From Chalara sp. BL73 (taxonomy: Eukaryota > Ascomycota > Leotiomycetes > Helotiales), in the NCBI GenBank assembly GCA_918026815.1, contig CAKJVC010000003.1, positions 407,932-471,931 on the forward strand: a DNA stretch of 64,000 nt, read 5' to 3'. Numbering within the stretch: the first letter of the stretch is position 1; each line of letters starts with the position of its first letter. The notes beneath the pieces were generated by a model. The model was not told where the DNA came from. It did not search any database and was given only the letters and a program-made list of their open reading frames with translations. Shown here piece by piece: positions 1 to 13,175 of the stretch. The position numbers and the translations under genes are program-made.

Positions 1-208
1 CTTGTTGCCGTGTTTTGGAGGAGGCATTGAGCCGTAACTGTCCAAGGACCGCCCCGAGCCCCAAGTGGTGGTGCTCTTCAAGCTTGCAAACTCGATTTTG
101 ACCTCTTGATATTATGCAGGGACCCCTACTTCCTTTGGGTCGGCTGAGGGAGTTTTCAGAATAAATTAGGAATTTAAAGCTATTAGAAAATATTGTTCGT
201 CCGACTCT

Positions 209-487
209 TTACATCTTTAGAGAAATCAGCTGTGGCTTTTCTAGAAGTATGCTAGTACCCGAGGACGTACACCACCAATGAACCCATGAGACGGGGGTTG
301 TATTATGCATTGTCCATGCTTCCTCCCCTTTGAAGTACTCAAAATTCGTATTCACGACGCCTAGGTCGGTGACCCCGGGTGAAAAGGTAGAGAGCATTGA
401 GATAAGTCTCTCCAACTTTCTGTTTTGGGGTATTTCTACGTCATCAAGATACTTTTGCATTCTGGGATGAACGGACGAAGTATCCAA
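209..487 (-). CDS. Orphan ORF, unknown
   Basis: A 92-codon ATG-to-TAA reading frame on the minus strand with ordinary amino-acid composition and no low complexity. I recognise no family. It contains no signal peptide or membrane segment, and no consensus intron is needed. It lies more than 1 kb from GFA1, next to the window edge, so it could be an exon of a gene that extends leftwards or a chance ORF. Chance is quite possible at this length. Confidence 0.2.
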   Translation of the reverse strand: MDTSSVHPRMQKYLDDVEIPQNRKLERLISMLSTFSPGVTDLGVVNTNFEYFKGEEAWTMHNTTPVSWVHWWCTSSGTSILLEKPQLISLKM

Positions 488-1292
488 GTCAAGTCGAAGA
501 AAACGTGGTAGGGCTCTCTAGTGTTCTATTTTGGGGGGGATCAAACCACTAGCCGCAGTGGCTGTGTGAGCCACACAAGGGTTCAACCGATCGTTTAACA
601 GCAAACAATAAACGACGATGCTGGTTCAGAGGCAAGGCGTGCGGATCTGCTTTACGGGGGGGTTTTTTTTGAGGGGGAAACACGAGATACGAGCGTGGCC
701 AGCAGAAACATCGGTTGTAAATGAATTCTTTGGGGATCTGTCAGTCATGCTGGGCACAGGGAGCAGATCTTGTTGATAAGGCTACACAAGATATAGGCTA
801 GATCTGCCCACCGCTGTGGCTCTGCGCCCACCGCCTTACTTTTTCGGTTCTGGTTGGGAACATGTATGTGAAAACGTATTGATATCTGAGCACATTGCTA
901 GGGTTCTCATATCCAGTGAATAGAATGATGATTGAAGCTGCTATTTTTTATGGTCTCAATGCAAAACTTGACTTGTGAACCTGCAAAGTCCAACAATTAA
1001 ACCATGTAACTATCCCTCACCAAATTTATAATGACCGGCAGTAATGGCCAAGGGTGTGTCAATAGCTGCCCCCCGCCAAGCTAGCTATCTGAAAGAAAGG
1101 AAAGGGGGGGGTGAAAGAATGACGGCAGAAACAAGCCCCCCGCCCCGTCTCTCCCACCCACCACCACTGGGCTTTCCCCCCCCCTCCCCTGAGGCCCAAA
1201 AACCAGCACAACAACTCAACACTGGAACTCCAGCATGCGTGAGTGAAACAAGCGGGGCTGGTCAACTTCCGCGCCCTGGTTCGTTCAGCCAA

Positions 1293-1319
1293 CCTGTCCT
1301 GTCCTGTCCTGTCCTGTCC
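1293..1319 (+). repeat. (CCTGT)5 microsatellite
   Basis: Five perfect tandem copies of the pentanucleotide CCTGT followed by CC, inside the pyrimidine-rich leader about 340 bp upstream of the GFA1 start codon. Likely length-polymorphic between strains. Confidence 0.9.
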
Positions 1320-1660
1320 GCTCTCTTGTCCTGCTCCTAACCCTGTACAATACTTACTACTGTACAGGTACCTGCTCCCCCCCAGGCACACCCCCTGTCT
1401 ATTTACTTACTCAACAGCAAACACCAAGAATACAAGAACCCCTTCCCCCTCCATACTACAGTTCTACTCTGCTCTGCTCTCCTCTATCCTACTCAACTTA
1501 ACTCAACTCTGCTCTTTCTTCGCATATTCCGACTCATACTCATACCTCTCACACATAATAAGGCATTCATCAACCACTCTCGTTAAACCCAAAAATCCAT
1601 ACACACTCTAATATTCTCCACCGCCTCTACCAATTCTTTACATCTTCAAAGGTAGAAGCA

Positions 1661-3948
<2,288 letters not shown>

Positions 3949-5032
3949 AGACTTGGCGCACGGCAATTTTCCACGAGCGCTGGGCACTTGTTTATTATCA
4001 TTGTTAAATTAGCGATTGGGCCAAAAATGGAAATCATTGGAATGAATGGGCATGAAATGATATGTTTGTGCGTTGCTTTTTTTCGCCTAGAAAATTCGCT
4101 GGTTTCTGGAGCGGCCACTGCGTTTTGCTACAGTGTAATTCTAGAGCGGAATACAGAAAAGTTTACTATTGAACAAAACCTCGGCCTATTTCTATATAGA
4201 CTTTCGTGATAACAGGAGAAATTATGATACGGAGCGTGATGCATATAACGCGGTGGAAGCCACTTTCCGAGACATTCTTTCCAGGTATCCTCAATTGTGA
4301 GCAGGTTGTATGACCTATTTCCAACCACAAGTTTGTTGGTGTCGCCAGGTTAGGATTTGGGCAGATCCCCAGAAACAATGTCCCATGTCGACATTTGATG
4401 TGCTAGGGACCTCATTTGAGAATAATAAAAGAAATGCTGAGGCACAGGCAGAGAAAACCAGACTAGGACGGTTAAAAATAATAAATATGGTCTTATTGAT
4501 TTGCATTTATATCTGCTCTCATGACAATACCCACTCCGCACTACGAGGCATTAGCTCCTCTGTCTCTTCCAGCCAGCTAGCTCACCCATATCTATACAAG
4601 CGTCCAAAAAACGTCATAAAAGTGCTTCTGCGCTTGTCCGGTGCAAAGGTATCCCGCCTTTCATACAAAAATTCAGAAAAGCCTCCCCCTCTTCCAATCA
4701 TACTATCACCCCTGTAGGTATAGTCTGTCTTCCAAGGCATAGAAACCGATTCTAGGCGTCAAGAATCAATGGGATCGAATATGAATCAGCAGCGAACCTG
4801 AGTTTTTTTTCCAAGGGAAGTTGTAAAAAACGATGCTCGCTCGCTCGGATGACTAGACTCCTTGTAACGCCATACGCCAGACGGCCGCTATAGAAGAAGA
4901 ATATCATAATATAGGGCACAAATACGAAAAGTGTGCCGAGCCTAGGGAATATGGCGAGCGGAAGGGCGAATTTTGGGACCAGAAACATGCATGGAGACAG
5001 GTTTGGGTATCAACTTCTTCACTTCCAGCCGT
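3949..5032. other. Convergent intergenic region
   Basis: Shared 3' side of GFA1 (plus) and the BAH-PHD gene (minus). Only short overlapping ORFs with no recognisable product are present, with AT-rich stretches (for example 4,415-4,500) compatible with polyadenylation regions of the two genes. I see no structured RNA or repeat. Confidence 0.6.
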
Positions 5033-6235
5033 TTATTCCAATAGGGATCCGCACTTCAAGCAAGCTATTCTCTCCTCCCAGGGCTGGAGGGCTATCACAT
5101 CCTTCCTCAGATCCGTTATTTCCACTGTCGTCGAGCTACCATTCGTCTTGATCTTGGCTGAAAATTTCCCCTTCCATATCTTGCCCTTCGGTTTTCGTCC
5201 AGGTTTTGATGTACCGTTCGTTTCGCCATTTTCCTGCAGTCGGTTGTATGTCTTCGTTAAAACATCGTCAATGATACACTCCTCGTGAAGCCAAACTTTA
5301 CAGGAAGGGTTGTCGCAAATCTCCATGGCGACTTCCGGGTTGAAATGGCCATTGCATATGCAATGCTCTCGTATTTGCTGAGACAATGTATTAGTAGGGG
5401 TTGTCTAAATGAAGTATGCTTCTTACCGATAACTCCCCTGTTGCCCTATTGAATGTTTGTCGCCAGTAGAGCTTTGAAGTGAGCTGGTCGTCTTCCTCAC
5501 CCCAGTGAACAACATCTGCTTTCCCCGCAAACGTCAATACGTCCAGCACGTCCAGCCAGTTCGAGGCAATCAATTCATGAGTTCCATGATACTTTCGCTG
5601 CCCAGAATCTAGATTGACTTGATCTGGGGCTCTTTTCAAAGGTGCAGGTAGCTCTTTCGCCCACCACATCCACGCCACCTAGAAGTTGCATTAACACGCG
5701 TTGTATCAATAAGTGCGAATAATCTTACCAGTGCGTACACATTTTGTGCATTTAGCGCCCTAACCTGCAAGATCCTCGCCACTCCAAAATCCTTATCATT
5801 TTCTCTTCCTGTGTTAGGCGTATCTGGCAACCTAACATACACAAAATGGTCATGCTTATAGGTATCGCCTTGAACTATGTAGCTTGTCAGGAAGCCTCTT
5901 TGTACGAAATGGGCACACTTACTGATGAAATTATTGTATTTCTTCATACTGTTCCATTCCTGAAATGGCTCAACTGAAAAATACTGGTCAAGCTCACCAG
6001 GCTCTGCACCTTTGGCCACGAAAGGCGATACTAGGAACTCAGCATGTTTTGCAAGCTCTTCCTCCTTCTTGGACTGTTTGTGCTTTGAATCAAGTGTGGG
6101 GTAATGGACGGTGAAGCCGACCTTGGTGGAATTGATTTCTGCAGGAGTAGCAGAGCGCGAAGCTGGCGTTTCTGAGCTCTTTACACGCTTTACTAGAGAG
6201 TCTTCGGCGCTGCTGAGACCATGTTTGGGTGCCAT
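5033..6235 (-). CDS. BAH-PHD chromatin protein (EPR-1/BP1-like)
   Basis: A 367-aa nuclear protein built from exons 5729-6235, 5427-5678 and 5033-5377. The N terminus (about 1-90) is basic and Ser/Thr-rich. A BAH domain follows, about 100-245, with the WWAKELP and HGTHELIASNWLDVLDV signatures. A PHD finger covers about 255-300 (CICNGHF, CDNPSCKVWLHEEC), then a Lys-rich tail ending in a CLKCGSLLE pair of cysteines. In Neurospora and Fusarium, BAH-PHD proteins (EPR-1, BP1) read H3K27me3 and mediate Polycomb-type silencing. Domain order and the single-BAH, single-PHD layout match, but fungi carry several BAH-PHD paralogues, so orthology is inferred. Both introns are about 50 bp and preserve the BAH and PHD cores. 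Start chosen at the first ATG. Confidence 0.85.
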
Positions 6236-7043
6236 GGTCGCGACGAGCGTGATTTGTGGCGTAGCACCGATGACAGTTGCTCTCAGAGTAGTAGAAGAAA
6301 AGGCCAGGAATGAGAGCGCGAGCTATATCGCGTCGCCTCGTAATCACCTGCTGCCGAGCACTCAAATGCAGTTGGTTGCCTAAGCAGATCGAAGGGTGAC
6401 TGCTTGTTGAGTTGTCGCAAAGCAGGAGAGAGAGCAGCGGGGATTGAGCTTACTCGGCAATGGAAAGGAGGAAGGGGGAAACCTCTATCACGTCAGGCGC
6501 TTATGTCGAATTATAGCCTGAATAAAGTCAATGAGCCATGAGGAGGAGGTTTTGGAGGCTTCTAGGGGATGCAAGAAGCAATCTATCATGCTCCATTCTC
6601 ACAATCGGGTTGTCAGTCGCGTTTAGGATACCTGAGGCACAACACTCCAAGACATCCCTGCTGGCGCAAGCTTGGGGTGGCTGGGGATTAAGAAATTCGA
6701 GACTTTGCGGCCATGACAACGCCAGTATTGAAATCCTTCTTATTAGCTGTATTAATATCTGGGAACATGTTTGACAGGAGAGTTTCTTGCCACGATGCGC
6801 CTTGAAACAGCTACAAAGCAAGATGACAACCTTTGATTTGTGATTCTAATGGAGGTGGAATTAGACTGGTAGGACGTAGTCTATTTGCTAGACGTAGTAA
6901 GGAAAAGAGAAAAAACAACGCGAAGTATGGTATCGAACGATCCTCCAAACTCCCAGCCCATTAAAGGCAACCACGTACGTCGACCTATCCAGACCCTTCG
7001 TCCCTGCCGAGCACAAAAAAGTCCGCAACTTCATATCAAGCAA
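6236..7043. other. BAH-PHD promoter region and downstream of PAR32-like gene
   Basis: Upstream of one minus-strand gene and downstream of the next. Open frames on both strands (6,111-6,383, 6,528-6,821) are short and unconvincing. No repeat or RNA gene seen. Confidence 0.5.
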
Positions 7044-7571
7044 TCAAGACGTGGTGGTAGGAGGGGTGGTAGTTGTCTCCTCTTTCTTCTTCTTGAAGAG
7101 TTTGTTCTTCAGCTTGTCGGCCAAGCCTTCATGCTTCTTTGGAGCCGGAGCACCTGGAATGTGGACGTTGCCGCCGCCACCGCGTCCAGTATGGAAGGTT
7201 TGATCCTCGCTGCTGGGTCGCAAGGCTTGCTCGGGGACGGTGAGGTCGTCGTTGCGCTTAGGAGCAGCAGCAACCTTGGGGGATCCGATATTGGCTACTC
7301 CTCCACGACCAGTGCTGAATGCTCCGTCGCCATGATCGCCAGGTGCTCCGGTACGGACGATTTCACCGTCAACATACCTGTGTAAATGTTAGACGCATTC
7401 TTAACCATTAAGGCCACTCTCATGATTGCATACTTGGTATTATCAACTCCGATGTTTCCGGCTCCTGTAAGATAGATGTCAGTCTCGACTTTATTGCATA
7501 TTGTATGAGTTCGGTGTCTGACCTCCACGTCCATGACTAACTTCAGGATCTGCACCCTTTTCGGATCCCAT
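7044..7571 (-). CDS. PAR32-like DUF3602 glycine-repeat protein
   Basis: A 137-aa protein from exons 7523-7571, 7434-7464 and 7044-7377. It carries three spaced copies of a GRGG(x)xN(I/V) motif: GRGGAGNIG, whose GG is split by intron 1, GRGGVANIG, and GRGGGGNVH. These are the hallmark of the DUF3602 family that includes yeast Par32, a TORC1-dependent phosphoprotein that modulates ammonium transporters. The C terminus is Lys-rich, then Thr/Pro-rich. No membrane segment. The short middle exon (31 nt) and two introns of about 55 bp mean simple ORF calling breaks this gene. Family assignment rests on the repeats; the Par32 function is inference. Confidence 0.8.
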
Positions 7572-9007
7572 GGTGATCTCAATATATGGTATTAATCTGT
7601 GGTTATTTGAGCTTGTTGGAAGGCGGCGGACTCAAAATTCTGGGTGTGGTTGTCAGAAAGAAGAGATGTGTGTTGGAGAAGAGATGTAATTATGCAGGTC
7701 GGGCTGGGTGAATATGGTGTGCTCCTTTAAAGAGATACCTTGGCTTGGCTATCCAGCCGGAATATCACCCCAGCCTTGTCCCCAATAATTTGCTTGAGGT
7801 GGAAATGCCTTGTAGAGTCGTAGTTCAGAGAGATATGCTTGATGATTGGTACGTACCTAACCGGTGGCTGAATCGAATGGGGGTTGTGGAGAGTAGTTGT
7901 GACAGCTTATGTTGTGTCAAAAGAAGCAACAAGTCAAACCACTTTGGCGAGTTGATGTGACCTAACGTGCTCAGGGTTGAGTTGTATTGTATTTGCCGTT
8001 AGGTTTATTGGCACCTGGCAGAACCCTCCAGCAGATGTAACATCGCCTATCGAATCGTTTAGCAAGGCCATCGCAACATTTTGCAATGCGATGCAATGTT
8101 GACGACTGGCCGGTACCTCGACGCATCGCATCGCATCAGGCTATGACGCAACCAGATCCTTCTACCTGCATTTGGGTATCATTATCGCAAGTAAACATCA
8201 GGGACAAAACCTAATATCATTAAGTAGATGCAGATGAGGGCGATGCTTCCCGCTGATTTGCTGCCTCAAAAGCTCTGTCATTGTCTTTTGATAAGAGCAA
8301 ACGACCCCTCCATCCTTATCTCGATACATCTCGCCTATTAGAATGCTAAACTAGAGCAACGCAGACTAACAGAAACAGGCCCAGGAGATACTTATCTGAC
8401 TCGCTACCGGAAGTAGTCCTGGGATGCAGGCCAAGCATATTTAGCACTGGCACGCTTTGAAGCAAGAAGACTACCTAGGTATTTACCGATCTGTGAACAT
8501 CCCGAACATCTCTAGATCCGTCCCATGATGTAATTCTTGCGGCTCCCGCTAGGTGAGCGGAGTAACAGCCAGCTTCGCGGAATTCACGAGTCACGACCTA
8601 CAGCCCCCCAACGGAGAGCCAAGACAACACAAGATCCAGTAATAGAGAATGTGGGACAGCAAGATGCAGCCTTTTGTTGCACGTCTGAGTCCTCGACGGA
8701 CTGCTGCGGTGTAACCGCTTCTAAACAATTATAGTAAAGCCAGTTTTTCTGAGGGGCCTCCCGCCCTTCCGCTCCTCAAGCCACGGATGACACTTCATAA
8801 TCTGGTGCAATTGTGTAGAGCAAATGCAATTTGTACAAGTTCAGGTATCAATATTGATAATTACCAAACCTAGCTAATGCATGACAGGCTCGCCTTTCAG
8901 CGCCTTGTCATTAGTTGTTTCGAAACTCGGGTTTTCACAAACTCTAGTTTTGCTTGACGTGCGTCCCATCTATCATGGTTCATCCTTTCTATGCAAGGAA
9001 GAAATAT
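7572..9007. other. Intergenic region
   Basis: About 1.4 kb between two minus-strand genes: the promoter of the PAR32-like gene and the 3' side of the phosphate carrier. Only short, non-conserved-looking ORFs. A small run of GCATC-like repeats (ATGCGATG/ACGCATCGCATCGCATC) sits near 8,080-8,140. Nothing else supported. Confidence 0.5.
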
Positions 9008-10425
9008 TTAACTCTTCTGAGCCGGTGGAGCAGTGCCTCCAGTTGTAGGAAAACCCATGAAAATCTTGAAGTAGTCATATATCATCCATTGAAGACCCGT
9101 CAACGTGCCTATACCACAGTGTTGGAATTAGCTTGCTCATAATACTGAATAGCTAGGGTAAATTTTTGTGATGTGTGTAGCTCGAAGTCCATATTTGCTT
9201 GTTCTTCGAGCTGTGTTGTGAAGTATACAAGCATGGGTCTGGATATTGTGTGTACCTACCAATCATGACGATTCTGACTGGAAGGCCATTCCATAGGCCC
9301 CCAAATCCGATATCTTTGTAAATACGTCCCATCGCAGCTCCAAATGCTTCGCCTGGCTGACGATTGGCATTGAGTTTAGATACCTAGGGGATATTCAGCC
9401 TACGACTCCGGACTCAATATGTGTCGAAACTCACCATGACATCAGCAGGATGAGAAACAACAGCGCAAAGAATTCCAGCCAAGTATCCACCAGTAAAGGA
9501 TACTCCGGTTTGTGCCGCCTTGCTATAATCAGATTTTTGTCCTGGCAGGCGTTCATAAATCATTTCCACAATGGTCTCAAAAGATGCAAATTTCATCATT
9601 GTGTATGGAATTTGGCGGCCCCAGAGCGGATACAGCCCTTTGTACAGGCCACCAAATCCCTCCTTACCAGTAATCGTGCTAATACCATTGAACGTGCCCG
9701 TTGCGAAGGGTGGTATCGTCGTTTGCATTCGCACCTTAACAGCCTCGAATGGACAAAGGGCTACATCAGCAATGGCTTCCGCAGATGCTGAAGCAGCAAG
9801 ATAAAGACCGGTCTTGTACTTGGCGGCATTCTCAGCACCAACAAGGTCAGAATACCACTTTTTGAAGAACTCATATCCTCCATATTTAAAGGCGCCTTGG
9901 GCGGAGTAGCCAAAGAAAGTGGGACTCCATCCTGTATAAATTCCTCTGAAGCCCTCAGCTCGGCCAATCTTCCCCCAGGCCTGGAAGTTCCCTGTGTATA
10001 GCTTAGAATCTACCTGTCGACGGCATTTTACTAAATCGAGAGGTGTGACAGCAAGATGTGTAAGACCCTATCGAGCAATGCAGTTAGATCCTGAATAACA
10101 TTCATGGCACTTGTGGACTTACGCAGGCAAGGAGACCCCCAACCGTGCAAGCAGCATAATATTTGGCAGAGTAGAGTTCGATATTCCCGGTCTTCCCCCT
10201 GGCAGCTGCACTAGCTTTCTCGAACTCTTTGGTTGCCTCAGCACTCAGAGCGCTAGCTTTGTTCTTCGCATCATCCACGACGGACCATGCAGTGTAAGGA
10301 CTTATGGTTCGTGGTTGGGGGAAGGGACTCTGAGGTGGTGCTACTTGTTGAGCAGGTCTCCATCCCAATACCTTTGGATGAAACACATCGTGAAGGGTAT
10401 CCTGAGTAGGAAATAGAAGAGGCAT
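9008..10425 (-). CDS. MIR1: Mitochondrial phosphate carrier
   Basis: Imports phosphate (H+ symport) across the inner mitochondrial membrane for ATP synthesis. Exons 10123-10425, 9435-10067, 9260-9383 and 9008-9108 give 386 aa. It shows the three mitochondrial-carrier repeats with signatures PLDLVKCR, PFEAVKVR and PADVMVSK, and phosphate-carrier landmarks such as GWSPTFFGYSAQGAFKYGGYE. An N-terminal extension of about 90 residues precedes the first helix, usual for filamentous-fungal members. Exon 1 could be extended upstream only by a GTG codon, so the first ATG at 10425 was used. Introns of 55, 51 and about 150 bp all restore family residues. Confidence 0.96.
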
Positions 10426-11179
10426 TTCGAGCACGCTATCTAGGAACCAAGGTACGTCAGTCTCTGATGCGAGGTTGTTGTAGTGAAACTTGTCTGAAGT
10501 ACGAAATAGATATGCAGAAAGGTTCCCCAGTCAACCGCCAGTCCGACTTAACCGATCACCCAATATAACCGCCTTCCCTGAGGAAGAAATATATACTGCT
10601 TTAAAATTCCTACGATACTTCAACAGTCGCTAAAGTACTGTTTATTATTTCACGCTTTAGTAATCCCAAGACCGAAACGTTATAGATTCAAAGCTAACTG
10701 TTACTGTTAAAAATTAAAGCTGAAGTTGTAGTCGCCGACTTTATCGTAATGTAACATATATTTGGCCTGACGGAGAGAGATCCAGTCAATACGAAATGGA
10801 GGGTTGGAGATAAGCCTGGCTTGGCTTGGCTAGGCAAAAACATGACATCACATAGACCCGAGGGAGCCCCTCCAAAATAAAGACAGCATGGGGTTAAATT
10901 ATATATACGAATAATCAAGCTAGAGCGGGATATTTGGTTTGAATTTGCAATATCGCAAATAAGAGCTTAGAGTTAGTTGGATTGAATCATAGCCTGGAGG
11001 ATTGTTCTCTATCTGCTTATTGATCCTTAGACAAAACATTGAAGTAATCTGGCTGTGTTCCGAATTGGCCAATGAAAAAGTCTGCACACTTCCAACCTCT
11101 TCATTAACACTTCACCCACTACGCAGACTATTTGCGACTTGCTGAACATAGTAACTGCTCTACACTTAAATTGCCCAAT
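10426..11179. promoter_or_regulatory. Divergent promoter region, phosphate carrier and CBS gene
   Basis: About 750 bp between divergent starts. AT-rich segments near 10,560-10,780 and TTGGCTTGGCTAGG-like words near 10,822. No specific binding sites can be asserted from sequence alone. Confidence 0.5.
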
Positions 11180-11718
11180 ATGGCAGAAGGCACCTCACCC
11201 AAGCCTGCCATGTCGAAGCTTGCAAGCAGATACAGAGGCGTGAGTAACTCCCGTGCGTCTTTGACAAGCCATCTGTCTAACTCCAATAAAAGGCTACCGT
11301 AGAAGATCTCGACCCTCCCTCGGCCCTCTCTCTGAACCCAACAGACGCAATCTCCCATGCCCTCCTTACGGCTTTCGAGCGCGACTACACCCACCTGACG
11401 GTTGTTTCTTCCGCGAACCGAGCGCTGCTAGGCTACCTCTCGATACCCCACCTGCGCATCCTCCTCGAGAACGGCAAGGTGCAAGAAACCGATGAAGTCA
11501 GTAAGGCCATGGTCAAGTTCCGCCGGAAAGGAAGGGTGTACAAGGTCATCACGATGAACACGCCACTGGAGGAGCTTGAGCTGTTTTTCAACGGCGGGGA
11601 GAACGGTGAGAATGGGAAGCAGGAGTTTGCGGTCGTGACGGACGAGAGGAGGAAGTTCGTCCTTGGTGTTGCGACGAGGTCGGATCTGGAGGATTTTGCA
11701 AAAAAGAGACCCGCGTGA
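11180..11718 (+). CDS. CBS-domain protein
   Basis: A 161-aa protein from exons 11180-11239 and 11293-11718. The second exon reads as one CBS pair: a first motif with sequence like DAISHALLTAFERDYTHL and a second with FAVVTDERRKFVLGVATRSD. CBS modules bind adenine nucleotides and usually sense energy charge. No catalytic domain is attached, so it is a stand-alone CBS-pair protein, common in filamentous fungi and of unknown partner. The intron is 53 bp. There is no signal peptide or membrane segment. Confidence 0.85.
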
Positions 11719-12836
11719 TGGGGGTTATATTTCGATATGCACGGAGTTGTGAAGGCGTTCACGGATCACTGGCTGCATGGCATTCTCGGAGCATCCTACT
11801 CAACTAGGTAGTCTAACAGTACGGTACAATCAATGGCAATATCATGACCTTCTTCAGAGAAGCAGCTGCACAGAGCACCGCTACAGTATACGCTATAGTA
11901 CAACCCAAGTTTGATTGCCACATAGTAATCCGAGTATTCATGTTTTATGTGCAATACCGGTTTGCTGTTACATCATTCATCCCCTGGGAACAGTCGTATT
12001 AATTGTCCATAAGAAGCACGTGCCCTCTTTCCTACCGTGACTTCTCGTTTCTCTTGTAACAAAATTCCTGGACTTCTGGACTTGAAGGATACTCTCAGAT
12101 CAAAACCCTCATGTGGCACGATGTCCGTGCCTCCCTCTTACCGTCCTGTTGCTACTGCTGTAAACCACATACTGTTGCCATATCCGTTTCCAGTGGTCCG
12201 CCTTCTTCTTTGCATAACCGTCCCTCCTTGCATGCTTCTTTACCTAGTACTGTCTCTATTCGCGTACGGTGTCTACTTCTGTGCCTTCAGACTCACAATC
12301 GGCTCTCGTACGCCAACATATACCACAACGTCACCTGCAACCCATAGATAGTAAATCAACATCAATAAACGTACTTCTATCCTGTTATACCATATTAGTC
12401 TCAAAGATGTGTAACAATACCGCACTATAAGCAAACCTATAGCTACTATTTCCCTCAGACCAGCTCTCGCTGTTGGCCACGAACTCTTTACATTGGCATA
12501 CCCATCAGCCATTGACTAATGCATACTATGCAATGCAACCACAAATGCATTCCATGTTTAAGGAACCACCAAGCTTACTATAATCTGTCTTTTGGCATTG
12601 ATTCTGTTGGCAACAGTGATACGAGCAGAAAGCCTAGCTCCAGTCGTCAAGGGCGAAGAGCTAAGACTATACGATTCGGTGTTTCTTGATCAATGAATCT
12701 AACGAGCAGAGCGTGAGTAGGAAGGCACTAGTTTTCGGGCGAGCAAGATTTTCACTGCTACCAAATACCCATGCACTTATAGAAGCAAGCTGGATCAGAC
12801 TATTTTCAGTCAATCCATTTCTTTTCACTCCCTAAT
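11719..12836. other. Intergenic region
   Basis: About 1.1 kb. A 76-codon plus-strand frame from the ATG at 12,121 would encode hydrophobic segments (VVRLLLCITVPPCMLLYLVL), but has no other support. Otherwise nothing recognisable. Confidence 0.4.
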
Positions 12837-13175
12837 TCAAGTGGAATTCTGCACTGAGATATGAAGTTTTTTTTTGTTAGTAACGACATACGTTTACTGC
12901 AAGTCCACGAATCTTAGCTGTTGCAAAAAGGACAAATGTTCCCGTTGGAAAAGATTCTCCCAGCCAAGGAAAGTACATCAAGGACGGATTCACAGGTGAT
13001 GCGGGTGGATTCAAATTGGCAAAGCTGTGTAAAGCGTGCCATACAAAACCTCCTAGCCATAGTCCAGTAAGCACACGGTGGGTAATTGGAACAGCGCTCG
13101 AGTTGCTATTAATGGGAAAAGAAACTTAAAGTTCGCATACCGAAGGGAACAACCACCCATTGGGTCTGAGGACAT
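12837..13175 (-). CDS. Possible small membrane protein, unknown
   Basis: Hand-built model with exons 13141-13175, 12892-13096 and 12837-12848 (83 aa). The core (THRVLTGLWLGGFVWHALHS, then PASPVNPSLMYFPWLGESF and a hydrophobic FPTGTFVLFATAKI segment) looks protein-like with one or two membrane helices. Donors are GTATGC and GTATGT; a TTACTAAC branch-like word follows the second donor. Both introns would be very short (44 and 43 bp), which weakens the model; reading through the last intron would give a near-identical protein ending VCRY. I do not recognise the family. Confidence 0.35.

Larger units (their letters stand above)
1..1660. other. Intergenic region and GFA1 leader
   Basis: No recognisable gene. 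From about 1,120 to 1,650 the plus strand becomes strongly pyrimidine-rich (CT and CCCC tracts, ACTC/TCTGC words), typical of promoters and 5' leaders of highly expressed fungal genes, and it leads into the GFA1 start. A 6-bp perfect inverted repeat (GTGGCT/AGCCAC) with a 5-nt loop lies near 560-576. Homopolymer G tracts occur near 532 and 656. One orphan minus-strand ORF (209-487) is listed separately. Confidence 0.6.

Noticed and set aside
545..600. A-box-like TAGCCGCAGTGG followed by GGTTCAACC
   Set aside because: The spacing is about 27 bp, too short for a tRNA, and no acceptor stem can be formed; only a 6-bp hairpin remains.
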